DNA of 64,000 bases, from assembly GCA_963773665.1 (NCBI GenBank), contig CAVZBZ010000009.1, positions 1 to 64,000 on the forward strand, written 5' to 3'. Positions within the stretch are counted from its first letter, which is position 1, and each line of letters opens with the position of its first letter. Under the pieces are notes generated by a model that saw only the letters and a list, made by a program, of their open reading frames with translations, did no database searches and was not told the origin of the DNA. Shown one piece after another: positions 18,831 through 26,784 of the stretch. The stretch is from DATJLY01 sp963773665 (lineage in GTDB: Bacteria > Pseudomonadota > Alphaproteobacteria > ATCC43930 > CGMCC-115725). The position numbers and the translations under genes are program-made.

Positions 18831-20861
18831 TTACTGCGCCGCCGTCTCGGATTTCGACTGGATCACCTTGTCGGCAAGCCGCCCGGTCAGTTCCTGCAAA
18901 TGGTCGAAGCGGTCGGAATATGTCGCCGTGCCGAGCGTCACCGAGCGCAGTTCGACGATGAGGTCGTGCATCTCCGACAGCGGCAGGTGCGCGGTGACGA
19001 GGTCCCAGCCGTCCCAGCCGGGCTTGGCGTCGAAGCCCAGAAGCTGGCCGCGCCGGCCCGAGACGATGCGCTGGACGCGCGAGGTGAAGGCGTTCGGCAC
19101 CGAGATATCGACATAGTGAATGGGCTCGAGCAGCACCGGCTCGCATTTCGGCATCGCCTCCTGCATGCCCTGGCGCGCCGCGGTCTTGAAGGCCTGGTCC
19201 GAGCTGTCGACCGCGTGGAACTGGCCGGTGGTGAGAGTGACCGACACGTCCACCACGGGGAATCCGAGCGGGCCCTGGCGCATGTAATCCATCACGCCTT
19301 CCTCGACCGCCGGGATGTAGTTGCGCGGGATGGCGCCGCCCACCACCGCATCGATGAAGCTATGGCCGGTGCCGCGCGGCAGCGGCTTCACCTCGATCTG
19401 GATGTCGGCGAACTGGCCGTGCCCGCCCGACTGGCGCTTGAAGCGCGAATGCTGCTGCACGCCGCGCTTGATCGTCTCCTTGTACGGGACCTGCGGGTGC
19501 TTCGAGGCGACCGCGAGATTGTGCTTCGACTTGAGCCGGTCCATCGCGATCTGCAAATGAATGTCGCCCTGGCCCCACAGCACCATTTCCTGGAGGTCCG
19601 CGTTCTGCTCGAGCATGAGGGTCGGGTCTTCCTCGATCAGGCGGCCGACCGCGGGCGTGAGCTTCACGTCGTCGGCGCGCTTTTCGGCATGGACCGAGAG
19701 GCCATAGACCGGGCGCGGCTGCGGCGCCTTCCTGATCTCGGGCGGCGTGCCGGTCGAGAGCACCGTGCCGGTCGCGATCCCCTCCATCCGCGCCAGGGCG
19801 ACGACGTCGCCCGGCCCGGCGGCATGCAGCTTTTCGCTCTGCGCGCCCTGGAGGCGCAGCACGCCCGCGACGCGCGCGCCGTTGAGGCTCATGCCTTCGC
19901 TCACCTGCCCCGACCACACCCGCACCAGCGACAGCTTGCCGGTGTGCGGCGGGAAATAGGTCTTGATGACGTTCGCGACCGTGTCCTTGCCCGCCGGATC
20001 GAGGCCGAGCCGCTGGGCCGTCGCGGCAGCACCCGGCGTCTCGTGGCGGAGCGCCTTCCACAGGCGGCGGATGCCGTGATCCAGCTGGCCGGCGCCCAAA
20101 AACACCGGCACGAGCGCATCGCGCCGCAAATTCTGGGTCAGCTGGCGATAGATCTCCTCCTTCGAGGGCTGCACATCCTCGAGCAGCTGCTCCAAAAGCT
20201 TGTCGTCGTAATCGGCGAGTTTTTCGACCAGGCCGGCGCGAACTTGCTTTTCCTCGTCGGCGACGTCGTCCGGCAGCTTGACGAGGTCGGACGCCTGGCC
20301 GGGGCGGTAGCGGTAGCAGCGCTCGCTCACCAGATCGACATAGCCAGCGATCGAGTTCTCGGGCCCGGGCAGCGGCACCTGGCGCAGCACCAGCGGGCGC
20401 GCCGAGACCGATTGCAGCGCCGCCAGCACCTCGCTCACCCGCGCCGACGCGGTGTCGAGCTTGTTGATGAACAGCATGTGCGGGATCGAATTGTCGTCGA
20501 GGAACTTGAAGATCGGCCCGAGCGTCAGCGCCCGGTCGGGCTCGGGCTCGCACACCACCACGGCCACGTCGGCGGCGAGCATGGCGCACTGCGCCTCCCA
20601 GGCGAGCTCGACCGAGCCGGGGCAGTCGAGGAAATACCAGCGGTCGCCGAGGTAAGTGGCGTGGGCGGCATTGATCTCGGTCAACATCTGCCGCGCGCGC
20701 GCCTCGGGCGTGTGGTCACCGACCGTGTTGCCGTCCTTCTGCGTGCCGCGCCGCGTGGTGGCGCCGGCCGCGAAGAGCAGCGCCTCGAGCAGCGTCGTCT
20801 TGCCCGAGAGATAGGGACCGACGAGTGCCGCGCAGCGCGGCCCGGATGGTCTGTCGCTCAT
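18831..20861 (-). CDS. Elongation factor G-like GTPase (EF-G paralogue)
   Basis: This 676-residue protein has the full EF-G/TetM domain series: a GTPase domain with P-loop GPYLSGKTTL (15-24) and NKLD, domain II, and domains III-V, including SGGHGQFADIQIEV and a C-terminal SEMHDLIVELRSVTLGTATY. The G3 motif is DCPGS (79-83) instead of DTPGH, so the histidine normally needed for GTP hydrolysis is a serine. It is therefore not the housekeeping fusA. Paralogues of this kind are known in alphaproteobacteria with unproven function. A palindromic repeat follows the gene. Confidence 0.88.
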   Translation of the reverse strand: MSDRPSGPRCAALVGPYLSGKTTLLEALLFAAGATTRRGTQKDGNTVGDHTPEARARQMLTEINAAHATYLGDRWYFLDCPGSVELAWEAQCAMLAADVAVVVCEPEPDRALTLGPIFKFLDDNSIPHMLFINKLDTASARVSEVLAALQSVSARPLVLRQVPLPGPENSIAGYVDLVSERCYRYRPGQASDLVKLPDDVADEEKQVRAGLVEKLADYDDKLLEQLLEDVQPSKEEIYRQLTQNLRRDALVPVFLGAGQLDHGIRRLWKALRHETPGAAATAQRLGLDPAGKDTVANVIKTYFPPHTGKLSLVRVWSGQVSEGMSLNGARVAGVLRLQGAQSEKLHAAGPGDVVALARMEGIATGTVLSTGTPPEIRKAPQPRPVYGLSVHAEKRADDVKLTPAVGRLIEEDPTLMLEQNADLQEMVLWGQGDIHLQIAMDRLKSKHNLAVASKHPQVPYKETIKRGVQQHSRFKRQSGGHGQFADIQIEVKPLPRGTGHSFIDAVVGGAIPRNYIPAVEEGVMDYMRQGPLGFPVVDVSVTLTTGQFHAVDSSDQAFKTAARQGMQEAMPKCEPVLLEPIHYVDISVPNAFTSRVQRIVSGRRGQLLGFDAKPGWDGWDLVTAHLPLSEMHDLIVELRSVTLGTATYSDRFDHLQELTGRLADKVIQSKSETAAQ

Positions 20862-20968
20862 CTACGCCTCCTCCACGTCACGCCCGCGCGGGTGAGCCAT
20901 GCCGCGCGGCTTCCTTTGCGAGGATGGTTGCGCGGGCGGGCGCCCGCTGGCAAGTGAATCCTGCGACA

Positions 20969-21547
20969 CTAAGACGTTACGCCGGCGTCGAACTTGAAGC
21001 CGATGCGCGAGAGCGCGGCGAGCGCGTCGCCGCCGTGACGGCGTGCGATCTCGTCGCCCACTTGCGGCGTGTAATGCACGCGGTCGGCCTGTTCCTCGCC
21101 CAGGATCTGGATGATGACGAGCAGGCGCGCGGTCTTGTCGCCGACATTCTTGAAGCTGCGGCAGACGCCGCGCGGGATCGAGATGAAGTCCATCGGCTCG
21201 AGCACGGTGCGGTGCTCGCCCTGGTCGCCCCAGCCGATCTCGAAGCTGCCGTCGAGGCAGAAGAAATTCTCGACGCTCTGCTCGTGCGCGTGGAGCCCGG
21301 CGCCATTGCCGGGCGGACATTCGGCGATCGTGACGGCGAGGCCCGGCGCGCCTTTGAGGGGCGCCATGGCGCTGCGCCCGGAATAGGCTTCCGGCACCAT
21401 CACAGGATAGACCCGACGCGCCGCGACGGTGTCGAAGGCGGCGTCCGGGATGCCGGCCTGCTCGTGCTGCTGCTGATAGGATGCGAGGTTGCGGAACCGG
21501 ACGGTCCGCTTCTCCATAATCTCGGGCGTGACGGTTTCGGTCTTCAT
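20969..21547 (-). CDS. Cupin-domain protein
   Basis: The 192-residue product contains a conserved double-stranded beta-helix core. GNGAGLHAHEQSVENFFCLD provides the first motif (His, His, Glu), and MDFISIPRGVCRSFKNVGD the second with an Arg where His often sits. The start at 21547 (MKTETVTPEIM) is supported by a GGAGGAGGG ribosome-binding site just upstream. Single-domain cupins of this kind bind a metal and act as isomerases, dioxygenases or storage proteins; no reaction is assigned. A second, different cupin lies at 30232. Confidence 0.82.
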   Translation of the reverse strand: MKTETVTPEIMEKRTVRFRNLASYQQQHEQAGIPDAAFDTVAARRVYPVMVPEAYSGRSAMAPLKGAPGLAVTIAECPPGNGAGLHAHEQSVENFFCLDGSFEIGWGDQGEHRTVLEPMDFISIPRGVCRSFKNVGDKTARLLVIIQILGEEQADRVHYTPQVGDEIARRHGGDALAALSRIGFKFDAGVTS

Positions 21548-21655
21548 GACGGGCCCTCCTCCGGGGAAAGAGTGGAGCATGCGAGAGGGGTCTTGCCAAT
21601 GTCTCTGTCGGCGGTGGAAGCTGCCGCCATGTGCGGCCTTGGTGTGGAGGTCCCA

Positions 21656-22305
21656 ATGAGCCGTCGCCGCTTCCTCGCGGCCGCGCTTGCCGCACCTTTT
21701 CTCCGCGCTCCTTTCGCCGCCGCGCAAGCGGCGCTGCCGGTCGTGGGTTTTCTCGGCATCGAGAACAGCGGCTCCCAGGTCGAATTCGATGCCTTCCTCG
21801 ACGGCATGCGCGCGCTCGGCCATGTCGATGGCCGTGACGTTGTGATCGACGCGCGCACCTGCTGGCGCAGGCCAAGGAAGCGGCGGCGGCCCTCGCGCTC
21901 GATGTCGTGCCGCTTGCAGTGCGCGGAACCGACGATTTCCCCGCCGCATTCACCGCAGCCACGGCGGCTGGCGCTGGCGCGCTGATGCCGCTGCGCAATC
22001 CCATCGTCGTCAGCGGCCGGAGGGAGATCGCGCTGCTGGCCGCTTCGCATCGTCTGCCGGCGGTCTATGACGATCGCGAGTTCTGCGAGGCGGGCGGGCT
22101 CGTCTCCTACGGCGCCGATCTCGCGGCGCTCCACCGCCGCGCCGCTTATTACGTCAACCGCATTTTGCATGGGTCGAAGCCCGCCGAACTGCCGATCGAG
22201 GAGCCGACGGTGTTCGAGCTGGTCGTAAATGTCGGGGCGGCGAAGGCGCTCGGGATCGAGCTACCAGCATCGCTGCTGGTACGCGCCGATCACATCATCG
22301 AATAA
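21656..22305 (+). pseudogene. Remnant of a TrpX-type ABC solute-binding protein gene
   Basis: The first 67 codons encode a Tat/Sec-like signal (MSRRRFLAAALAAPFLRAPF) and the N-terminus LPVVGFLGIENSGSQVEFDA of the TrpX (YtfQ-like, ABC_sub_bind) family. At about 21855 the frame changes. The downstream part then reads LLAQAKEAAAALALDVVPLA through PASLLVRADHIIE, the normal C-terminal third of the family. By comparison with the usual length of about 320 residues, roughly 110 central residues are missing. This is a deletion with frameshift, not a simple base error. The ATG at 21656 was chosen by the signal peptide. Confidence 0.8.
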
Positions 22306-22318
22306 ACAGGAATCAAAA

Positions 22319-22339
22319 GGGGAGCCGGACGGGCTCCCC
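22319..22339 (-). terminator. Intrinsic terminator of the small minus-strand gene
   Basis: The stem GGGGAGCC (22319-22326) / GGCTCCCC (22332-22339) has a 5-nt loop. On the minus strand it is followed by TTTTGATT, giving a stem plus U-run. It lies just beyond the stop at 22348 of the small basic gene. On the plus strand it follows the TrpX remnant but has no U-run in that direction. Confidence 0.75.
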
Positions 22340-22347
22340 CCAAAAAC

Positions 22348-22518
22348 TCAGACGGCGCGACGAACGCTTTTGGCCGTGGCAGCAGCGCGACGCTCGCGGC
22401 GCGCCATCATCTTCTGCATCAGCTTGCGGCGCATGATTTCCTCTGGACGGACCCGGCCCTGCATGGGCATCGCACACAGCATGCGTACGTCCAGCCCATT
22501 GTTGGGCTCTTCCCGCAT
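22348..22518 (-). CDS. Small basic protein, unknown function
   Basis: This 56-residue reading frame (MREEPNNGLDVRMLCAMPMQ ...) has a very basic, Met/Arg-rich C-terminal half ending in KSVRRAV. A GGAGGAG ribosome-binding site lies 6 bp before the ATG at 22518, which is why that start is preferred over the upstream ATG at 22533. A good intrinsic terminator follows the stop. These signals support a real short gene. I do not recognise it, and it could be DNA- or RNA-binding only by charge. Confidence 0.55.
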   Translation of the reverse strand: MREEPNNGLDVRMLCAMPMQGRVRPEEIMRRKLMQKMMARRERRAAATAKSVRRAV

Positions 22519-22589
22519 GGACGCCTCCTCCATTTGTTAATGGGCACACTGCCCCGGCGCAGGAGAAAGCACAAGGAGATTTTGCCGGG

Positions 22590-23033
22590 TCACTCTTTTG
22601 CGCTGGGAGCTCGCTTCGCCCGCGATTTCGGCCCGGGCGGTTTTCGACCCGCCATATCCTTGACGAGCGCCGCGAAGCGGTTTTGCACGTCGCGCTTGGC
22701 GATGCCCCGGAAGGCCCGCACCAGCTCGATCTCCAGCTGCGCCAGCGCATCGAGCTGCTCGCCGCCGGCGGCAAGGCCGGCAAAAAAGAACGCCACCGGC
22801 CTGTCGAGGAGGCGCGCCATTCGGTAGAGCCGGCCGGCGGCAATGCGGATTTCGCCTTGCTCATATTTCTGCACGAGCTGGAAGCTCATGCCGAGCCGGC
22901 GTCCGAACACGGCCTGGGTCATTCCCGCGAGCGTGCGGGCAAGCCGAAGCTGCCTGCCGACATGAATGTCAACGGGATCGGGTCCGTGCTCTTTGGCCGT
23001 GCGGCGGCGCGCCCGCCGCGTGCCCGCAGCCAT
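22590..23033 (-). CDS. XRE-family helix-turn-helix regulator
   Basis: This 147-residue protein has an XRE/Cro HTH at about residues 25-80 (VGRQLRLARTLAGMTQAVFG, then GMSFQLVQKYEQGEIRIAAG). The helical C-terminal region is followed by a Lys/Arg-rich tail. This is the general layout of stand-alone alphaproteobacterial XRE regulators. It lies upstream of the small basic gene on the same strand with a 71-bp gap, so the two could be co-transcribed. Targets are unknown. Confidence 0.87.
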   Translation of the reverse strand: MAAGTRRARRRTAKEHGPDPVDIHVGRQLRLARTLAGMTQAVFGRRLGMSFQLVQKYEQGEIRIAAGRLYRMARLLDRPVAFFFAGLAAGGEQLDALAQLEIELVRAFRGIAKRDVQNRFAALVKDMAGRKPPGPKSRAKRAPSAKE

Positions 23034-23126
23034 TACTCCGTACCCCCCGATACGGTGTTCGGACTATAGCAGCGCCGCGGCGCAACCGGTGTGTCATAGT
23101 GCCCGCAACCGCCGAGGAGACACGGG

Positions 23127-23906
23127 GTGAGCGACGATCTTCTGTTGCGCGCGGAGGGCGCCATCGCCCGTGTCACCTTCAACCGGCCTAAGGCGCGCAA
23201 CGCCCTCACCTTCGACATGTACGACCGGCTCGAGCGATTTTGCTCCGAGGCGGGCCGGGACCCGGCGCTGCGCGCGATGATCGTCACCGGCGCGGGCGGC
23301 GAGGCGTTTGCCGCCGGCACCGACATCGGCCAGTTCCGCGCCTTTGCCGCGCCCGAAGACGCGCTCGCTTATGAGGAGCGCATCGACCGCGTGGTGGACG
23401 CGCTCGAGCGCTGTCCCATTCCGACCATTGCCGCGATCGCCGGCGCCTGCACCGGGGCGGGGGCGGCGCTCGCGTCGGCCTGCGACCTGCGCATCGGCGC
23501 GGCCAATCTCCGCTTCGGCTTCCCGGTCGCGCGCACGCTCGGCAATTGCCTGTCGATGAGCAATTACGCGCGGCTCGCTTTCCTGCTCGGGGCCGCGCGG
23601 GTCAAGGACATCGTGTTCACCGCGCGGCTCATAGCAAGCGAGGAAGCGCGCGCCATCGGCCTCGTGAGCGAGGTTCTGCCGGATGCGGATGCCCTCGCGG
23701 CGCGCGCCGACGAACTGGCGCGGCTCGTCGCGGGCCACGCGCCGCTGACGCTCAGGGCGACCAAGGAGGCGCTCCTGCGCCTCAGGCCGCGCGTCGCCAG
23801 GGGCGAGGGCGATGACCTCGTCCTCATGTGCTACATGAGCAAGGATTTTCGCGAGGGCATGACCGCCTTTCTCGAAAAGCGCCCGGCCCGCTTCGAAGGC
23901 AAGTGA
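23127..23906 (+). CDS. Enoyl-CoA hydratase/isomerase family protein
   Basis: This 259-residue crotonase-fold protein starts VARVTFNRPKARNAL-like (AIARVTFNRPKARNALTF). It has the two oxyanion-hole segments EAFAAGTDIGQF and IPTIAAIAGACTGAGAALAS. Crotonase-family members hydrate, isomerise or cleave acyl-CoA thioesters; the substrate is not evident. The class II aldolase gene begins 2 bp after its stop, so the two form an operon, which hints at a joint catabolic step (inference). Confidence 0.9.
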   Translation: MSDDLLLRAEGAIARVTFNRPKARNALTFDMYDRLERFCSEAGRDPALRAMIVTGAGGEAFAAGTDIGQFRAFAAPEDALAYEERIDRVVDALERCPIPTIAAIAGACTGAGAALASACDLRIGAANLRFGFPVARTLGNCLSMSNYARLAFLLGAARVKDIVFTARLIASEEARAIGLVSEVLPDADALAARADELARLVAGHAPLTLRATKEALLRLRPRVARGEGDDLVLMCYMSKDFREGMTAFLEKRPARFEGK

Positions 23907-23908
23907 CC

Positions 23909-24610
23909 ATGGACAAGACGCTCATTGCCGATCTCGTCGCGGCGAACCGCATCCTCTTCAGCGAGGGCGTGCTCGATGGCTTCGGCCATGTCAGCGTGCG
24001 CGATCCGGGCGATCCGCGGCGCTTCTGGCTCGCGCGCAGCATGGCCGCCGGCCTGGTCGAGGCGCGCGACATCATGGCATTCGATCTCGACGGCACGCCC
24101 GCGGAGCCCAAGGGCCGCGCCGTGTTCCTCGAGCGCTTCATCCACGGCGAGATTTATCGCGTGCGGCCCGACGTGCAAGCGGTGGTGCACAGCCATTCGC
24201 CCAATCTCGTGCCGTTCGGCGCCACGTCGGTGAAGCTCAAGCCGCTCTACCACATGACCGGGTTTTTGGGCGAAGGCGTTCCCGTGTTCGAGATCCGCCG
24301 CTTCGCCGGACGCGCCACGAACCTGCTCATCACCGACGGCAAGCTCGGCAAGGCGCTCGCCCGGACCTTGGGCGAGAAACCGGCGGCGCTGATGCGCGGG
24401 CACGGCTCGGTCGTGGTCGGGCAATCGCTGCAGCAGGCGGTCTATCGTGCGATCTACATGGAGCTGAACGCGCGGCTCCAGTCCGAGGCGATGCGCCTCG
24501 GGCGCGTGACCTATCTCACGCCCGAGGAGGCGCGGGCGGGCGCTGCGGTCAACGACCGCATGCTGCACCGCCCGTGGGAGCTGTGGAAGCGCAAGGCGAT
24601 GGCGAAGTGA
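23909..24610 (+). CDS. Class II aldolase/adducin family protein
   Basis: This 233-residue protein has the zinc-binding His pair in AVVHSHSPNLVPFG and a third His in LMRGHGSVVVG, the standard set for fuculose-phosphate-aldolase-type enzymes. GHVSVRDP near residue 28 is the substrate phosphate or carboxylate loop seen in the family. The ATG at 23909 follows the enoyl-CoA hydratase stop by 2 bp. Many alphaproteobacterial members act on non-phosphorylated hydroxy-acids or as decarboxylases, so the reaction is left open. Confidence 0.88.
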   Translation: MDKTLIADLVAANRILFSEGVLDGFGHVSVRDPGDPRRFWLARSMAAGLVEARDIMAFDLDGTPAEPKGRAVFLERFIHGEIYRVRPDVQAVVHSHSPNLVPFGATSVKLKPLYHMTGFLGEGVPVFEIRRFAGRATNLLITDGKLGKALARTLGEKPAALMRGHGSVVVGQSLQQAVYRAIYMELNARLQSEAMRLGRVTYLTPEEARAGAAVNDRMLHRPWELWKRKAMAK

Positions 24611-24611
24611 G

Positions 24612-25226
24612 CTAAACCTTCACGCCCTCGTCCTGCAGCACGCGCTGCACCGCCGGGCGCGCCACCATGCGGTCCTTGAAGGCGGTGTAGTTCTTGAGCT
24701 CGGCCATCGGCAGCTCGCGCCGCACGCCCCAGGTGTAGAACACGAAACCATAGGGATCGAGCACCGAGAACTGATCGCCGAGCCATTGCCGCCCGGCAAG
24801 GCGCTGATCGATCTCCTTCAGGCACTCGTGGAAGGTTTTGAGGCCGGCCTCCTTGATGCCGGTATATGCCGACGGGTCTGCGGAATAGCGCTCGGGCCGG
24901 CCGACATGGCCGTGCGCCGGATGGACCGACGAGGCGAACCAGCCGATCGTCTCGAGCGAGTGCGATTCCGCCTTGGGATCGCTCGGCCACAATTTGAAGC
25001 GCTTGCCGAGATAGGGCAGGATCGCCGTGTTCTCGGTGATGACGTCGCCGTCGTCGAGCCTGAGCGCCGGCACGCGGCCATGCGGGTTGATCTTGTGATA
25101 TTCGGGCGTGCGCTGCTCGCCGCCGGCGAGGTTGACCTTTCGCGGCTCGTATTTCTCGCCGCTTTCCTCGAGCACGATGTGGGACGCCATCGAGCACGCG
25201 CCGGGGCCGTAGAAGAGCGTCAGCAA
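24612..25226 (-). CDS. Glutathione S-transferase family protein
   Basis: The 204-residue protein has an N-terminal thioredoxin-like domain (LTLFYGPGACSMASHIVLEE, with Ser/Cys near the active position, and NPHGRVPALRLDDGDVITEN supplying the cis-Pro and the ENT glutathione contact). The C-terminal domain is helical. The start is a TTG at 25226 with a GGAG box 6 nt upstream; there is no ATG giving the normal N-terminus. It lies 11 bp after the MFS gene on the same strand. Confidence 0.88.
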   Translation of the reverse strand: MLTLFYGPGACSMASHIVLEESGEKYEPRKVNLAGGEQRTPEYHKINPHGRVPALRLDDGDVITENTAILPYLGKRFKLWPSDPKAESHSLETIGWFASSVHPAHGHVGRPERYSADPSAYTGIKEAGLKTFHECLKEIDQRLAGRQWLGDQFSVLDPYGFVFYTWGVRRELPMAELKNYTAFKDRMVARPAVQRVLQDEGVKV

Positions 25227-25237
25227 GGCAGGCTCCT

Positions 25238-26515
25238 TCAGATTGGATCGAGCGATCCTGACACGGGCTCTCGCGCCATGTCCACTGGCTCGGCGGCACC
25301 CGCAAGACGGTCCATGCGCTTCAATCCGGGAAACCAGCGCGCCCACAGCGCGACGATGACGAGCGTTGCAGCGCTGCCCAGCACGACCGAGCCGACCGGC
25401 CCGAACCATGCAGCGGTGACGCCCGATTCGAACTGGCCCAGCTGGTTCGACGTGCCGGTGAAGAGCGAGTTGACGGCGGTGACGCGGCCGCGAATGGGGT
25501 CGGGCGAGACCACCTGCACGAGGGTCTGGCGGATGACGACGCTCAGCATGTCGGCCGCGCCCACGGCGACGAGCGCCGCAAGCGACAGCCACAGGATTTG
25601 CGACAGGCCGAAGATCAGCGTCGCCGCGCCATAGATCGCGACCGCGACGAACATGCGCGAGCCGACGCGCCGGTCGGGGGGATGCCTCGTCAGCACGAAG
25701 CCGGTGACGATCGCGCCCAAGGCCGGCGCGCTGCGCAAGAGGCCGAGCCCGGCCGGGCCGGTCGCCAGGATGTCGCGCGCGAAGATCGGCAGCAGCGCGG
25801 TCGCGCCGCCGAACAGCACGGCGAAGAGATCGAGCGAGATCGCGCCGCGCACCGCCTCGTTCCGGGCGATGAAGCGGACGCCGTCGAGCAGCGCATGCCA
25901 CGATAGCGGCGCGCCCGTGCCTTGAGTCCGGCTGCGAAGCGTCGCGGCGGCGGCGAGGCCGAACAGCTGCAGCACTGCTGCGCACACGAACGGCACCGGC
26001 GGTCCCAGGAGATAGAGCACGCCGCCCAAGGCCGGCCCGAGGATGATCGCGGCCTGGCTTGCGAGCGAGTTCCACGCGGCGGCGCGCGGATAGGCCTTCG
26101 CCTCGACCAGGCCGGGAAGCCACGACTGCATCGCCGGCTGCTCGAACGCGCGGCAGGCGCCGTAGCCCGCGACTGCGGCAAAGACCGGTGCCGCACCGCC
26201 CGCGCCGGTGAGCGCCAAAACCGCGATGACGATGCTGCACAAACTGTCGCCGGCGAGCGCCGTCATCACCACGGTGCGGCGCGGAAAGCGGTCGACGGCG
26301 TGGCCTGCGAACAGCACGAGCCCGGCGAACGGCACGAACTGGACAAGGCCGATGAGGCCGAGATCGAAGGCGCTGTCGGTCAGGGCATAGACGTACCAGC
26401 CGAGCGCCACCCCCTCCATTTGCCACGCCATCGCGCCGGCAACCCTGGCGACGAGAAAGCGGCCGATGAGGCGGAGCGGGAAATCCCGCTCCGGAGACGG
26501 AGGGTCATGCTGCAT
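25238..26515 (-). CDS. Major facilitator superfamily transporter (possible efflux)
   Basis: This 425-residue polytopic protein has the enterobactin-exporter-like MFS layout. The N-terminus contains GRFLVARVAGAMAWQMEGVA, and the loop 2-3 motif is FAGHAVDRFPRRTVV. About twelve hydrophobic helices follow. Substrate and direction cannot be read; the family includes exporters of siderophores and macrolides. It starts at ATG 26515, next to a palindromic repeat, and leads into the GST gene, so a detoxification unit is conceivable. Confidence 0.87.
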   Translation of the reverse strand: MQHDPPSPERDFPLRLIGRFLVARVAGAMAWQMEGVALGWYVYALTDSAFDLGLIGLVQFVPFAGLVLFAGHAVDRFPRRTVVMTALAGDSLCSIVIAVLALTGAGGAAPVFAAVAGYGACRAFEQPAMQSWLPGLVEAKAYPRAAAWNSLASQAAIILGPALGGVLYLLGPPVPFVCAAVLQLFGLAAAATLRSRTQGTGAPLSWHALLDGVRFIARNEAVRGAISLDLFAVLFGGATALLPIFARDILATGPAGLGLLRSAPALGAIVTGFVLTRHPPDRRVGSRMFVAVAIYGAATLIFGLSQILWLSLAALVAVGAADMLSVVIRQTLVQVVSPDPIRGRVTAVNSLFTGTSNQLGQFESGVTAAWFGPVGSVVLGSAATLVIVALWARWFPGLKRMDRLAGAAEPVDMAREPVSGSLDPI

Positions 26516-26523
26516 CGGCGCCG

Positions 26524-26571
26524 TGCGTCCTTCGACTGCGCGCGCTGGCGCGCGCTCCGCTCAGAATGAGG
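26524..26571. repeat. REP-like palindromic repeat, first (inverted) copy
   Basis: The sequence runs TGCGTCCTTCGACT ... GCTCAGAATGAGG with a GCGCGCGC / GCGCGCGC inner palindrome. Its reverse complement matches the outer arms of the second copy, split by the IS110 element (CCTCAT-C-CTGAGCG at one end and AGTCGAAGGACGCA at the other), while the inner arms differ. The two copies face each other across about 27 bp of spacer. Confidence 0.75.
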
Positions 26572-26639
26572 GAGATTTGTCATGGCACTAAGAAGATACC
26601 TCATCCTTGTAAGTCGGAAGCGGCCGCATCGGCTAGAGT

Positions 26640-26784
26640 GGTGGGTGCGGTGGCAGTGGGGAGACCGGCTCATCCTGGGGCCAGGAAGCCCGTCGCTCAG
26701 CCTGGCTCTCCCATTGCCGATCCATTGAACCCGGACAGTCGTGTGGGCCGCAGCGCGAGCCCGGTTAAGCAAGGCAGGGCTTCG
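26640..26784 (+). ncRNA. Predicted bridge RNA (seekRNA) of the IS110 element
   Basis: The non-coding left end forms a 12-bp stem (GGCAGTGGGGAGA 26652-26664 with TCTCCCATTGCC 26707-26718, one bulge). Inside the loop, CTCATCCT (26669-26676) equals the left target flank 26600-26607 including the CT core. TCGCTCAG (26693-26700) is the exact reverse complement of the right target CTGAGCGA (27730-27737). These fit the left and right target guides of a target-binding loop. A second segment ACAGTCG (26735-26741) equals the right end of the element just before its CT (27723-27729), as expected of a donor guide. RNA ends are estimates. Confidence 0.8.

Noticed and set aside
19360..20589. Second minus-strand frame within the EF-G-like gene
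   Set aside because: It is a shifted frame of the same gene; only the 18831-20861 frame has GTPase motifs.
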